Part shown: piece by piece, positions 52,579 through 61,047 of the stretch
How the letters are laid out: every line of letters starts with the position of its first letter
Position numbering within the stretch: the stretch's first letter is position 1
DNA from: Dryocola clanedunensis_A
GTDB taxonomy: Bacteria > Pseudomonadota > Gammaproteobacteria > Enterobacterales > Enterobacteriaceae
DNA length: 64,000 nucleotides
Assembly (NCBI GenBank): GCA_038405435.1
Contig: JBBYHZ010000010.1
Direction: 5' to 3' (one strand)
Notes under the pieces: model-generated
Databases searched by the model: none
Seen by the model: the letters and a program-made list of their open reading frames with translations, nothing else
What the model was told of the DNA's origin: nothing
Translations under genes and position numbers: made by a program

Positions 52579-53868
52579 TTACTCCGGCTTGCGATCCCCG
52601 CTTTCTACCGGGTTTTTAGGATCCGCGCTCCATTCGTACCAGCCGCCGTCGTAAACGCCCACGTTTTTCCAGCCCATCGCTCTGGCATACATGAACGTTT
52701 CCGATGCGCGCCAGCCGGTGCCGCAGTAAAATGCGACCTGCTGATCCGGGGTGATATTCCAGCTTTTCCACATTGCGGCAATATCGTCGGCGGTGCGCAT
52801 GGTGCCGTCCGGGTTATGGAAATCTTCCATGTGGGTGGAGTCCGAACCGGCGTGGCCCCAGCGGGCGCCTGCGATCTCACCTTTTGGCTTGATGTAGCTG
52901 TAGCCGCTGGTGGTGCCGATAAACTCCGGCCAGGAGCGAATGCTGACCAGCGACGCGTCCTTGCGGTGCAGAAGCCCGCGGGCCTGCTCCGTGTTCAGCA
53001 TCAGCTGCGGCTGCCCCGGAATGGGCGCGCCGAAGTCAGGGGCGGGCTGAACTTTGCCAGGTAAACCTCGCTCAACGGGCAGGCCTGAATCGCTCCAGGT
53101 TTGCCAGCCGCCGTCCAGAATACGGACGTCTTTCACCCCGGCGTAGAGCATGATCTGCGCCACGCGTGCGGCGGCATAAACGTCGCGACCGTAGAGCACC
53201 ACGGTGGTGTCGTGGCGAATACCATGTTTTGCCAGCATCGCCTTAAGCTGCTCGTCGGAAACCTTATTCCACAGCGGCTCGCTTTCCACCTCGTTGGTGT
53301 CGATATAGCCTGCGCCAGGAATATGGCTCAGCAGGTATTTTTTCGGCGCGCCCCAGCCAGCCTCAATGACCTTCCACTCCCCGGCAGGGGCGGCGGTGAC
53401 AGGCTTCTTCTGCTGAAGGTCGTGGATCCACTGCGGATACACTAACTGTTCGAAATGGGCCATTTTTTGCAGCCGGGCGGCGTTTTGCAGGCCGTCCGAC
53501 AGCAGTGCGATATGGCTGAAACCGAGTTTTTCCAGGCGAGATTTAACCGCCTGCGTCTCCTCTTTCCCGCCGTAAAGCGCGATCGGACCGGAGTCGGTAA
53601 GCTGATGCTGTTTCGCCCACTGGCCTATCTGCTCGTCGCTCATCAGGCCCAGCCAGGAGGCGGACAGATTCAGCGCGGCGGGCTCGTGGCCGCCAGCACC
53701 GTTGAGGGTTTGCGGCCAGCCGTTATAAAACGCGCTCGGACGGGTATCAATTAACGTTCCTTTTTGCGCCTGAAGCTGGGCAAAAGTCATGGGCTGGGCC
53801 GCGGCAAGGGTGGAGAATGACAGCCCGGCAAGCAGCAGGGCGGTGGTTAGCTGAGAAACACGTTTCAT
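52579..53868 (-). CDS. ynjE: thiosulfate sulfurtransferase YnjE
   Basis: 429 residues. A signal peptide (MKRVSQLTTALLLAGLSFSTLA) sends it to the periplasm. It has three rhodanese domains; the active-site loop CGTGWR (in VAFYCGTGWRASETF) is in the last one. E. coli YnjE uses thiosulfate and can enhance sulfur transfer. It follows the ynjBCD importer genes, with a 70-base gap. Confidence 0.94.
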   Translation of the reverse strand: MKRVSQLTTALLLAGLSFSTLAAAQPMTFAQLQAQKGTLIDTRPSAFYNGWPQTLNGAGGHEPAALNLSASWLGLMSDEQIGQWAKQHQLTDSGPIALYGGKEETQAVKSRLEKLGFSHIALLSDGLQNAARLQKMAHFEQLVYPQWIHDLQQKKPVTAAPAGEWKVIEAGWGAPKKYLLSHIPGAGYIDTNEVESEPLWNKVSDEQLKAMLAKHGIRHDTTVVLYGRDVYAAARVAQIMLYAGVKDVRILDGGWQTWSDSGLPVERGLPGKVQPAPDFGAPIPGQPQLMLNTEQARGLLHRKDASLVSIRSWPEFIGTTSGYSYIKPKGEIAGARWGHAGSDSTHMEDFHNPDGTMRTADDIAAMWKSWNITPDQQVAFYCGTGWRASETFMYARAMGWKNVGVYDGGWYEWSADPKNPVESGDRKPE

Positions 53869-53938
53869 CTAATAACCTGAAGGATAATCAAAGAGGCGCA
53901 ATTGTGCGCGTGAGCGGCGAAGAGTTCTTTGCGTTACC

Positions 53939-54562
53939 TCATAGAGTGATGATTTTGCCGCCTGGGGGAACGTCCTGCGGATCGTGAGTCACCAGCACAA
54001 CGGGCAGCGACTGCTGCCTGCAGGCCTCCCATACGAACTCACGAAACTGAGCGCGAAGAGGCAAATCGAGACGGGAGAATGGCTCATCGAGCAGAAGCGC
54101 TTCGGGCTTAGCGAGCAGGGCGCGCAGCACGCTGATACGCGCGCGTTCGCCGCCGGAAAGCGTAGCGGGGTCACGGCTGGCGAAACCTCCAAGCCCTGCG
54201 CCCGCAAGCGCCTGTTCAGCCAGTTCCCGTCGAAGAGCCGCTCCCTTAAGCTCCGCCGGGATCGCCATCAGCAAATTTTGCAAGACGTTAAGATGCGGGA
54301 ACAGAAGCGCGTCCTGAAACAAAATGCCGATGCGTCGCCGTTCAATGGGCAGCGTGTCGCGGCGCTCCCCGTTCAGCCACAGTTCACCCTCTGCGGTAAA
54401 CGCGGCGGGAAGCGCACCGACCGCCCAGTTCAGAAAGCTGGATTTTCCGGCGCCCGATGGCCCCATCAGGGTGATGATTTCACCGGCTGGCGCATCAAAG
54501 CTGATGTTGCGCAGCAGCGGGCGCGGGCCGTGGGAAAGGGAACAGTTACGAACGCTCAGCAT
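53939..54562 (-). CDS. ynjD: ABC transporter ATP-binding protein YnjD
   Basis: 207 residues from ATG 54562-54560. The longer in-frame reading to 55105 lies inside ynjC and is an artefact. Walker A is GPSGAGKSS, the Q-loop ILFQDALLFPH, the signature TLSGGERARISVL, Walker B ALLLDEPFSRLD and the H-loop LVTHDPQD. It powers the YnjBCD importer, whose substrate is unknown. Start and ynjC stop overlap by one base. Confidence 0.93.
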   Translation of the reverse strand: MLSVRNCSLSHGPRPLLRNISFDAPAGEIITLMGPSGAGKSSFLNWAVGALPAAFTAEGELWLNGERRDTLPIERRRIGILFQDALLFPHLNVLQNLLMAIPAELKGAALRRELAEQALAGAGLGGFASRDPATLSGGERARISVLRALLAKPEALLLDEPFSRLDLPLRAQFREFVWEACRQQSLPVVLVTHDPQDVPPGGKIITL

Positions 54563-56145
54563 TAGCGTAATCCTTGTCGATAGTGACCGGCCAGGCGGGC
54601 AGCCTGCAGCGTAAAGATAAACATCCCGGCGGGCAGCAGGACCTGCAGCAGCGCCTGAATGGCCATCTGCTGCGGATCGCCCCCGCTGCTGAGCGCCACG
54701 GCCTCGGTGGTCACGGTGGCGAAGCGTCCGGCCCCGGCGTAAAGCGTGGGGAGATATTGCGCAACGCTCACGGAAAAGCCAACCGCCAGCGCCCCGAGCA
54801 GCGGACGCAGCAGCAGCGGCGTTTTGATCGTCCACAGAACCAGCCAGCCCGACCGGCCCAGCGTCCGCGCCGCAACGGCGTGGCGGGGATCGAGCTGCTG
54901 CCACGCGGGCCGCAGAACCAGCAAAGCATAGGGGATGACCCACAGCAGATGGCTCCAGACAACCGCAGGCCAGGTGCCTTCCCCGGCCAGGCGCAGCAGC
55001 ACCTGATACTGCCCGGCAGCCAGCGGCAGGGCAGGAAGAACCAGCGGCAGCAGCAGCAGAACGTCGAAGCGGCGCGGGATGCCCTCCAGCCACAGCAGAA
55101 CGCATAGTGCGGCAATCGGGCCGCTCGCCAGCGCCAGCCAGAGCGTCGTCAGCAGCGTGTCGTAACGGGCAAGGTCCCAGCCGGAAAGGCTGAAGGCCTC
55201 CGGCAGCAGCGAGGGATAAAACCAGCTTTCCGCCAGCGACCAGCAGAGCAGAATAGCGCCTGCCGCCATGCCGATAGCGGTCAATCCTGATGCAAGCGCG
55301 GACGAAAAAAGCCGGGCGTCAGCCTGTCTGCGCCGCCCTGAGAACTGCCCCAGCCGACGGCGTGACCCCTGCCACAGCAGCCAGCCGCCGGTACTGAATC
55401 CGGCCAGTAAAACGGCCAGCAGCGCAGAAAGCGCCATACCCATTGCCTGCCGCTGAGGATCGCCGTCGTTCATCCACTGCCAGGCCAGCACCGCCAGCGT
55501 CGGAGGGTTATCCGGCCCGAGAATTATTGCCACGTCCACTACCGACAGGCTGTACGCCATCACCGCTACCAGCGCCCAGCCCAGGCGCGGCAGAAGCTGG
55601 GGGATGATAACCAGCAGGCGGCAGTGGAGCGGGCCGTAGCCCATCGAGCGCGACACGATAAGCTGCTGCTCGAGCTCGCTCCGGCTCAGCTGCGTGCTGG
55701 CAAACCACAATAAAAACCAGGCTTCCTTGAGGGCCAGCATCAGGCCCAGCCCGAGGCCAGCGCCGTCGACGGGGAAGGCAACGTGAAGCAGGCGTGAGAG
55801 CCAGCCGTTGGCGCTGAACAGAAACAGCAGGCCGCTGGCAAAGGCAACGTGGGGAAAGGCCAGCAGCAGCGGCAGGCGGCGGACGTAGCTCTGCCAGCGC
55901 GGCCCCGGCCACAGCCCGCAGATAATCAGCACCGTAAGGGCCAGCGCGCCGCAAACGCTGATTAACGCTGAGACCACGGTCGACTGAAGCGCGAGTGGAA
56001 ACTGACCGTCCTGCAAAACCTGTAGCCAGATTTCACCGTCGCGCAACGGTGAGGCCATAATCGCCAGGCCCGGCAGCAGCGGTAAAAAAACCACGCCCGC
56101 CGCAAGCGCTGCCAGAACCCCGGCGAGGGTAACCTTTTGGTTCAT
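54562..56145 (-). CDS. ynjC: ABC transporter permease YnjC
   Basis: 527 residues from ATG 56145 (MNQKVTLAGVLAALA). It overlaps ynjB by four bases and ynjD by one. It is a double-length permease with two copies of the binding-protein-dependent permease domain, about 12 helices in all. EAA-type loops are near residues 180-200 (SRSMGYGPLHCRLLVIIPQLL) and 415-440 (AARTLGRSGWLVLWTIKTPLL). The substrate is unknown; the family resembles thiamine and sulfate-type importers. Confidence 0.93.
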   Translation of the reverse strand: MNQKVTLAGVLAALAAGVVFLPLLPGLAIMASPLRDGEIWLQVLQDGQFPLALQSTVVSALISVCGALALTVLIICGLWPGPRWQSYVRRLPLLLAFPHVAFASGLLFLFSANGWLSRLLHVAFPVDGAGLGLGLMLALKEAWFLLWFASTQLSRSELEQQLIVSRSMGYGPLHCRLLVIIPQLLPRLGWALVAVMAYSLSVVDVAIILGPDNPPTLAVLAWQWMNDGDPQRQAMGMALSALLAVLLAGFSTGGWLLWQGSRRRLGQFSGRRRQADARLFSSALASGLTAIGMAAGAILLCWSLAESWFYPSLLPEAFSLSGWDLARYDTLLTTLWLALASGPIAALCVLLWLEGIPRRFDVLLLLPLVLPALPLAAGQYQVLLRLAGEGTWPAVVWSHLLWVIPYALLVLRPAWQQLDPRHAVAARTLGRSGWLVLWTIKTPLLLRPLLGALAVGFSVSVAQYLPTLYAGAGRFATVTTEAVALSSGGDPQQMAIQALLQVLLPAGMFIFTLQAARLAGHYRQGLR

Positions 56146-57317
56146 CGGGCACCGTAGCGGGCAAGCCAGGCTTTTTCGAGGGCGGCAACCCATGCGGCGT
56201 GGGGCTCCGCCAGGAACGGCACCGGCTCAAGGCTGGCCGGAACGTGCGCCGCCAGCCGCGTACCTAGCGGCGCGGGAAGCAGCCTGCTGTCCAGAATAGT
56301 CGGGTCGCCCCAGACGGTGGGATCAGCCTTGCGGATCTGCGCTTCCGGCGACATCAGGAAGTTGGCCACCACCATGGCTGCCGCTTTAGATTTTGCATTG
56401 GCGGGGATAGCCACAAAGTGAACGTTGCCGAGCATGCCCTTCTCAAACCCAAAGGCGCGTGCCGAGGCGGGCAGCTGCTTGCGGGCAATCAGATTGTCCA
56501 CGTGCGCGGGGTTAAAGGTGACGGAGAGCAGCAGCTCGCTGTCCGCCAGCATGCGGTCCATGCGGGCGGGCGTGGCCGGGAAGCTTTTGCCCTTGCGCCA
56601 GAGATAAGGGTGAAGCTGGTCAAGATAGCGCCACAGCGGGGCCGTGACCTTATCAAAGGATGACGGATCCGGCGCCTGGCGTAACGCCTGCGCCTCATCG
56701 GTCAGCACGATGAGCAGCTGTTCAATAAAGGCCGTACCGGTGAAGTCCGGCGGGCGAGGGTAGCTGACCTTGCCAGGGTTAGCTCTGGCAAACGTCAGCA
56801 AAGCTTCGGCGCTGCGTGGGAATTCAGGCGTGCGCTGGGCGTCGCCGATCAGCATCAGCTGGGCGCTTCCCCAGGGGGCTTCCGCGCCGTCAACCGGCTG
56901 GGAGAAGTCTTCCCGCACGGGTTTTCGGACGTCAACATATCGCCAGTCCGGCAGGGCTTCCGCCCAGCCTTCGCTAAGCAATCCGGCGGTTTTGAGGGTG
57001 CGGAAGTTTTCGCCGTTCACCCACAGCAGATCGACGGAACCGTTGGTTTTTCTCCCCGCCGCGTCCTCGCTCTGGATGCGTTTCACCGCTTCAGCGGCGT
57101 CCGCGAGATGCACAATCTTAAGGGTGATGCCGTAACGATCCTTCACCTGCGCGCTTGTCCAGTCCAGATAGCTGTTTACCGCCGGGTCGCCGCCCCAGGC
57201 GTTGAACCAGACCGTCTGGCCGCTGGCCTGCTGGCGCAGATCGTTCCAGCCGGTGGGCTGGGCGAGGGCGGAAAAGCTCAGGGCAATAAGCAACAACAAC
57301 AGGGAGCGTAAACGCAC
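56142..57317 (-). CDS. ynjB: ABC transporter substrate-binding protein YnjB
   Basis: 391 residues from GTG 57317, which has GAGGA at 7 bases and begins directly with a signal peptide (VRLRSLLLLLIALSFSALA). An in-frame ATG at 57380 lies within a REP element. Characteristic segments are SGQTVWFNAWGGDPAVNSYLDW, SVDLLWVNGENFRTLK and PRPPDFTGTAFIEQLL. Periplasmic. ynjA, upstream of ynjB in E. coli, is absent here. Confidence 0.92.
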   Translation of the reverse strand: MRLRSLLLLLIALSFSALAQPTGWNDLRQQASGQTVWFNAWGGDPAVNSYLDWTSAQVKDRYGITLKIVHLADAAEAVKRIQSEDAAGRKTNGSVDLLWVNGENFRTLKTAGLLSEGWAEALPDWRYVDVRKPVREDFSQPVDGAEAPWGSAQLMLIGDAQRTPEFPRSAEALLTFARANPGKVSYPRPPDFTGTAFIEQLLIVLTDEAQALRQAPDPSSFDKVTAPLWRYLDQLHPYLWRKGKSFPATPARMDRMLADSELLLSVTFNPAHVDNLIARKQLPASARAFGFEKGMLGNVHFVAIPANAKSKAAAMVVANFLMSPEAQIRKADPTVWGDPTILDSRLLPAPLGTRLAAHVPASLEPVPFLAEPHAAWVAALEKAWLARYGAR

Positions 57318-57355
57318 GGAGAGATCCTCTTTATAAACGCTACGGGTAATTTTAG

Positions 57356-57388
57356 TAGGTCGGATAAGCGAAAGCGTCATCCGACAGA
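57356..57388. repeat. REP/Y-type palindromic unit
   Basis: GTAGGTCGGATAAGCGAAAG followed by CGTCATCCGACAG. It forms an imperfect palindrome between the TVP38 gene and ynjB, and closely matches the unit at 24537-24567. Confidence 0.7.
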
Positions 57389-57389
57389 T

Positions 57390-58061
57390 TTACGATCGCC
57401 GCCGTTGAGCCGCAGCGGCTATCCAGCGCGAGACCAGCGGCAGAAAACCGATCAGCGCGAAGGTCAGGATCATACCCGGAGAGAGTATATCCGCAGCCGA
57501 GCGCAGCTGGCTCAGTTCCTTACCGGCATTAAGATAAACGACGATGGCGGGTAGCATGCCCACGAAGCTGACGGCAAAGTAGCGGCCAACCGAAACCGGC
57601 GTCAGCCCCATCAGCAGGTTAACCAGGAAGAACGGGAAAACGGGGGCCAGGCGCATTGCGAACAGATAGCGCGTCCCGTCCTGCTCCATGCCTTTATTCA
57701 CCTTTGCCATCATCTTCGCAAAGCGCTTTTGCACCCAGTCGCGCAGCAGGTAACGGCTGAGCAGCATGGCAAGCGTCGCGCCGCAGGTGGCTCCCAGCGC
57801 CACGAGCAGCGTGCCCTGAACCAGCCCGAATAGCGCGCCGCCCAGCAGCGTCAACAGCGTCGCGCCGGGGATGGAGAGGGTGGCAACCAGAACGTAGCTG
57901 GCAAAAAACGCCAGCGCGGCAAGCCACGGATGCAGGGCGTGCCAGAGTAAAAGCTTAGACTGGTAGTGCTGAAGCGTCGCCAGGCTAATGGTGTCCGGCG
58001 GCAGAAGGAGAAGGAGCAGCGTAACGATGACCAGCAGCGCCATGAACAGCAGCTTACGCAT
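57390..58061 (-). CDS. TVP38/TMEM64 (DedA-like) membrane protein
   Basis: 223 residues with about five membrane segments. The SNARE-associated/DedA-like domain is marked by IPGATLLTLLGGALFGLVQGTL and MRLAPVFPFFLVNLLMGLTPVSVGRYF. Proteins of this class are implicated in lipid scrambling or uptake, but this member's role is unknown. In E. coli two relatives (ydjX, ydjZ) lie between xthA and ynjA; here a single copy remains and I do not assign it to either. Confidence 0.85.
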   Translation of the reverse strand: MRKLLFMALLVIVTLLLLLLPPDTISLATLQHYQSKLLLWHALHPWLAALAFFASYVLVATLSIPGATLLTLLGGALFGLVQGTLLVALGATCGATLAMLLSRYLLRDWVQKRFAKMMAKVNKGMEQDGTRYLFAMRLAPVFPFFLVNLLMGLTPVSVGRYFAVSFVGMLPAIVVYLNAGKELSQLRSAADILSPGMILTFALIGFLPLVSRWIAAAAQRRRS

Positions 58062-58088
58062 TCTCGAACGGCTCCTTATTGTGACAAA

Positions 58089-58895
58089 TTACAGCTTGAA
58101 CTGCGCCCAGACCGGGGCGTGGTCCGACGGCTTCTCCATGCTGCGGATATCGTAGTCGATACCCGTCGCCACGCAGCGCTCCGCCAGCGGCTGGCTGGCC
58201 AGCAGCAGGTCGATACGCAGGCCGCGGTTGTCGTCAAAGCCTTTCGAACGGTAGTCGAACCAGGAGAATTTATCCTGAGTTTCCGGGTTGGCGTGGCGGA
58301 AGGTATCCACCAGGCCCCAGCTAATCAGGCGATCCATCCACTCGCGCTCTTCCGGCAGGAAGGAGCACTTGCCGGTGCGCAGCCAGCGCTTGCGGCTATC
58401 TTCGCCGATGCCGATATCCAGATCCGTCGGGCTGATGTTGACGTCGCCCATGATCAGCACCGGGCTGTCTTTATTCAGCTCGTTGTTGAGGTAGTCCTGC
58501 AGATCCTGATAGAACTTCGCCTTCGCCGGGAATTTGGTCGGATGGTCGCGGCTTTCGCCCTGCGGGAAGTAGCCGTTGATCACCGTCAGGTTGCCGAGGG
58601 GGGAAGGGATTTCGGCCATGATAATGCGGCGCTGGGAATCTTCATCATCGCCAGGGAAGCCGCGGCGCACGGCAACGGGCGTCTCTTTGGTCAACAGCGC
58701 CACGCCGTAATGGCCCTTCTGGCCGTGATAAAAGACGTTGTAGCCCAGCTTCGCCACGTCCTCCAGCGGGAACATATCGTCGTGAACTTTGGTTTCCTGC
58801 AGGCCGATGACGTCCGGCTGGTGCTGTTCGACGATCGCCTGTAGCTGATGGGGACGGGCACGCAGGCCGTTGATATTAAAAGAGACAAATTTCAT
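58089..58895 (-). CDS. xthA: exodeoxyribonuclease III
   Basis: 268 residues, the normal length. It is an AP endonuclease and 3'-5' exonuclease of base-excision repair. Catalytic motifs are FNINGLRAR, LQETKV (metal-binding Glu34), the Asp/Asn pair in IMGDVNISPTDLD (Asp151, Asn153) and SDHAPVWAQF (Asp258-His259). Single-gene unit 27 bases before the TVP38 gene. Confidence 0.97.
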   Translation of the reverse strand: MKFVSFNINGLRARPHQLQAIVEQHQPDVIGLQETKVHDDMFPLEDVAKLGYNVFYHGQKGHYGVALLTKETPVAVRRGFPGDDEDSQRRIIMAEIPSPLGNLTVINGYFPQGESRDHPTKFPAKAKFYQDLQDYLNNELNKDSPVLIMGDVNISPTDLDIGIGEDSRKRWLRTGKCSFLPEEREWMDRLISWGLVDTFRHANPETQDKFSWFDYRSKGFDDNRGLRIDLLLASQPLAERCVATGIDYDIRSMEKPSDHAPVWAQFKL

Positions 58896-58976
58896 AGGTC
58901 GCAGCCTGGATAGCAGGTTAAGGTTGCAGGATGGTAGCAGAAAATCGCTGTGAATGCTGCGCCGCGTACCAGCATA

Positions 58977-59013
58977 TTGTCGGATGGCGCTAACGCTTAT
59001 CCGGCCTACAAGG
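58977..59013. repeat. REP-like unit at the accessory-region border
   Basis: TTGTCGGATGGCGCTAACGC then TTATCCGGCCTACAAGG, inverted relative to the 57356 copy. It lies between xthA and the transposase element. Confidence 0.65.
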
Positions 59014-59042
59014 GACTCATGACGTTGTTAAGACTATGCGGT

Positions 59043-60440
59043 AATGTCCCCTTTGACCAAATCTGAAATGTCACCCATCGTATTCTGGGGGGATATTTCA
59101 TGGCAAAAGAGATAATTAGCATGAGTCACAAAGAGCTCGATCGGCTCCAGATTATTCGGGAGTCGGTCAGCCGCCACATCACTCAGGACCAGGCTGCGGA
59201 GCGAATAGGTATTTCGGTCCGGCAGGTCAAACGTCTTGTTCAACGATACCGGGTTGAAGGTCCTCAGGGGCTGGTTTCACGCCGTCGCGGGAAACGTCCC
59301 AATAATGCTTTCTCGCCTGAGTTTTGCTCACTCGTTATCTCGCTTGTCAGGGATAAATACCCGGATTTTGGGCCCACCTTTGCCAGCGAGAAGCTGCGTG
59401 AAATTCACGGGCTGGCGCTATCCGCTGAGACATTGCGTAAGTGGATGGTTGAGGAGGGGCTGTGGCGAGAGCGTCGTCGTAAAATTGCCCGTATTTATCA
59501 GCGGCGGCAGCGCCGCCCTTGCTATGGGGAGCTGATCCAGATTGATGGCTCTCCGCATGACTGGTTCGAAACACGGGGGCCGCGCTGCACGCTGATCGTC
59601 TTTATCGATGATGCTACCAGTGCGTTGATGGCCCTTCGGTTCGCCCCGGCCGAAACCACCCGGGCTTATATGGAAACTCTGCGAGATTATCTCGGCAACC
59701 ATGGACTCCCTCTCGCCCTGTATTCAGATCGGCACAGTATTTTCCGTGTTAATAACCCGGAAAGGGAAGGTGAGCTGACGCAGTTCACCCGCGCCGTGAA
59801 AACGCTCGGCATAGCGCCGATTCATGCTAACACCCCGCAGGCTAAAGGTCGGGTTGAACGGGCTAATCAGACGTTGCAGGACAGGCTGGTTAAAGAGCTG
59901 CGACTTCGTCATATCAGTGACATCGAAACGGCTAACGCCTGGCTGCCGGAATTTGTGAAACCTTACAATGACCGCTTTGCATCCCAGCCCCGGGAAGGCG
60001 GTAATGCCCATCGGGAGATTCATCACACCCCGGAAGAACTGAATTACATTCTCTCCTATCAGGCCCGCCGTGTGTTGTCCAAGAACCTGACGTTCCAGTA
60101 CAAAACCTGCGCGTATCAGATTCGCTCAGAAGGGCAGGGTTACCGACTCAGGCATGCGCTCGTCACGGTTTGTGAGAATTTTCAGGTAGAGATTACGGTG
60201 TTGCACGACAGCCGGGGACTTGGCTGTGAGAAATATGTGGATGGGCCTGAGCCCTTACCTCTTGATGACGAGAAGAGTGTTCATGAGCGGGTTGAGAATG
60301 CGCGTTTCGACCTGCGTTCGAAGTTCTATGTTAAACCGGCAGCCGATCATCCTTGGAATACACGCAGAACGCAAAGTATGTCCCCTGTAAAACCGCCGAA
60401 ATTATCCAGAAAGAAGGCTGACAGGGACAAATCAGGATGA
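59043..60440 (+). mobile_element. ISNCY/IS1202-like insertion sequence (ends uncertain)
   Basis: A single intact transposase gene. TGTCCC begins near 59044 on the left and GGGACA ends near 60429 on the right; these may be short terminal inverted repeats. No convincing target duplication is seen, and the transposase stop (60438-60440) would fall just past that right end, so the borders are provisional. Confidence 0.6.
59100..60440 (+). CDS. ISNCY-family DDE transposase
   Basis: 446 residues. The N-terminal HTH is at about 25-70 (DQAAERIGISVRQVKRLVQRY). The DDE catalytic core has D in LIQIDGSPHDWFE, D in ALYSDRHSIFR and E in AKGRVERANQTLQ. The C-terminus is basic (KLSRKKADRDKSG). The frame is complete and shows no disabling change. 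A GGGGGGA site precedes the ATG. Confidence 0.88.
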   Translation: MAKEIISMSHKELDRLQIIRESVSRHITQDQAAERIGISVRQVKRLVQRYRVEGPQGLVSRRRGKRPNNAFSPEFCSLVISLVRDKYPDFGPTFASEKLREIHGLALSAETLRKWMVEEGLWRERRRKIARIYQRRQRRPCYGELIQIDGSPHDWFETRGPRCTLIVFIDDATSALMALRFAPAETTRAYMETLRDYLGNHGLPLALYSDRHSIFRVNNPEREGELTQFTRAVKTLGIAPIHANTPQAKGRVERANQTLQDRLVKELRLRHISDIETANAWLPEFVKPYNDRFASQPREGGNAHREIHHTPEELNYILSYQARRVLSKNLTFQYKTCAYQIRSEGQGYRLRHALVTVCENFQVEITVLHDSRGLGCEKYVDGPEPLPLDDEKSVHERVENARFDLRSKFYVKPAADHPWNTRRTQSMSPVKPPKLSRKKADRDKSG

Positions 60441-60503
60441 ATCCGGCACTGATTCATTTACCTGAATAGTCATGCAGTGGGGTAAAATGCTGCCTGTGCG
60501 TTT

Positions 60504-60565
60504 CTGGCGGCTTTTCGGGTGGTTTGTTGCCTCTTAAACCGGTTATCCGTCAGAAACGCCGCCAG
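60504..60565. repeat. inverted repeat downstream of the transposase
   Basis: CTGGCGGC (60504-60511) and GCCGCCAG (60558-60565), flanked by GCGTTT and CAGAAAC respectively. It could be the end of another element or a transcription stop; there is no T tract. No gene is visible between 60441 and 60655. Confidence 0.4.
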
Positions 60566-60655
60566 CCTGTTTTAGCGGTGCGTACAATTAGAGCGTTATG
60601 GTAAATCTCATTTGTTATGGCCAATGCCTGCTAAGAGCGAGAAGCAGACACGATA

Positions 60656-60958
60656 CTATTTGGTGTCAAAGGACGGACCTTCAACCAGTACAAACGTTCC
60701 GGTTGCAGCACCTGCCCGTATTGACTTGGCTGCCTGATATCTAGGGCTTTCATAAAAACGTTTGGCCTCAGTATAAGAAGCGAACTCAAAGACAACATGC
60801 CGTTCATGTGATTCGCCCTCAAGGTTTTCATACTGCCCGGACCAGGCAATTATCTTCGGATTGAATTCCTGCATTGCCTCTCCGGCAGCCCGGGCATATT
60901 CAGCGTAAGCGACAGGGTCTGATACAGTTACATGAGCGATTAAATAACCTTTATTCAT
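60656..60958 (-). CDS. DUF1330 domain protein
   Basis: 100 residues, small alpha/beta ferredoxin-like fold of DUF1330 (GYLIAHVTVSDPVAYAEYARA, HVVFEFASYTEAKRFYESPRYQ). Function unknown. AAAGAAAAATG-type start with a weak ribosome site. It lies 89 bases downstream of the aldo/keto reductase remnant on the same strand and may have belonged to the same operon. Confidence 0.82.
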   Translation of the reverse strand: MNKGYLIAHVTVSDPVAYAEYARAAGEAMQEFNPKIIAWSGQYENLEGESHERHVVFEFASYTEAKRFYESPRYQAAKSIRAGAATGTFVLVEGPSFDTK

Positions 60959-61047
60959 TTTTCTTTGTCCTTCGTAGGTGATGTTGTATTTCAGCGTAAG
61001 CTCACAGACATACGTGACTAAGCTGAGCTGTTAACAATGGGTTAGGT

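Noticed and set aside
54563..55105. Upstream extension of the ynjD frame
   Set aside because: Lies wholly inside ynjC with Arg/Ala/Gly-rich nonsense sequence; ABC homology begins at 54562.
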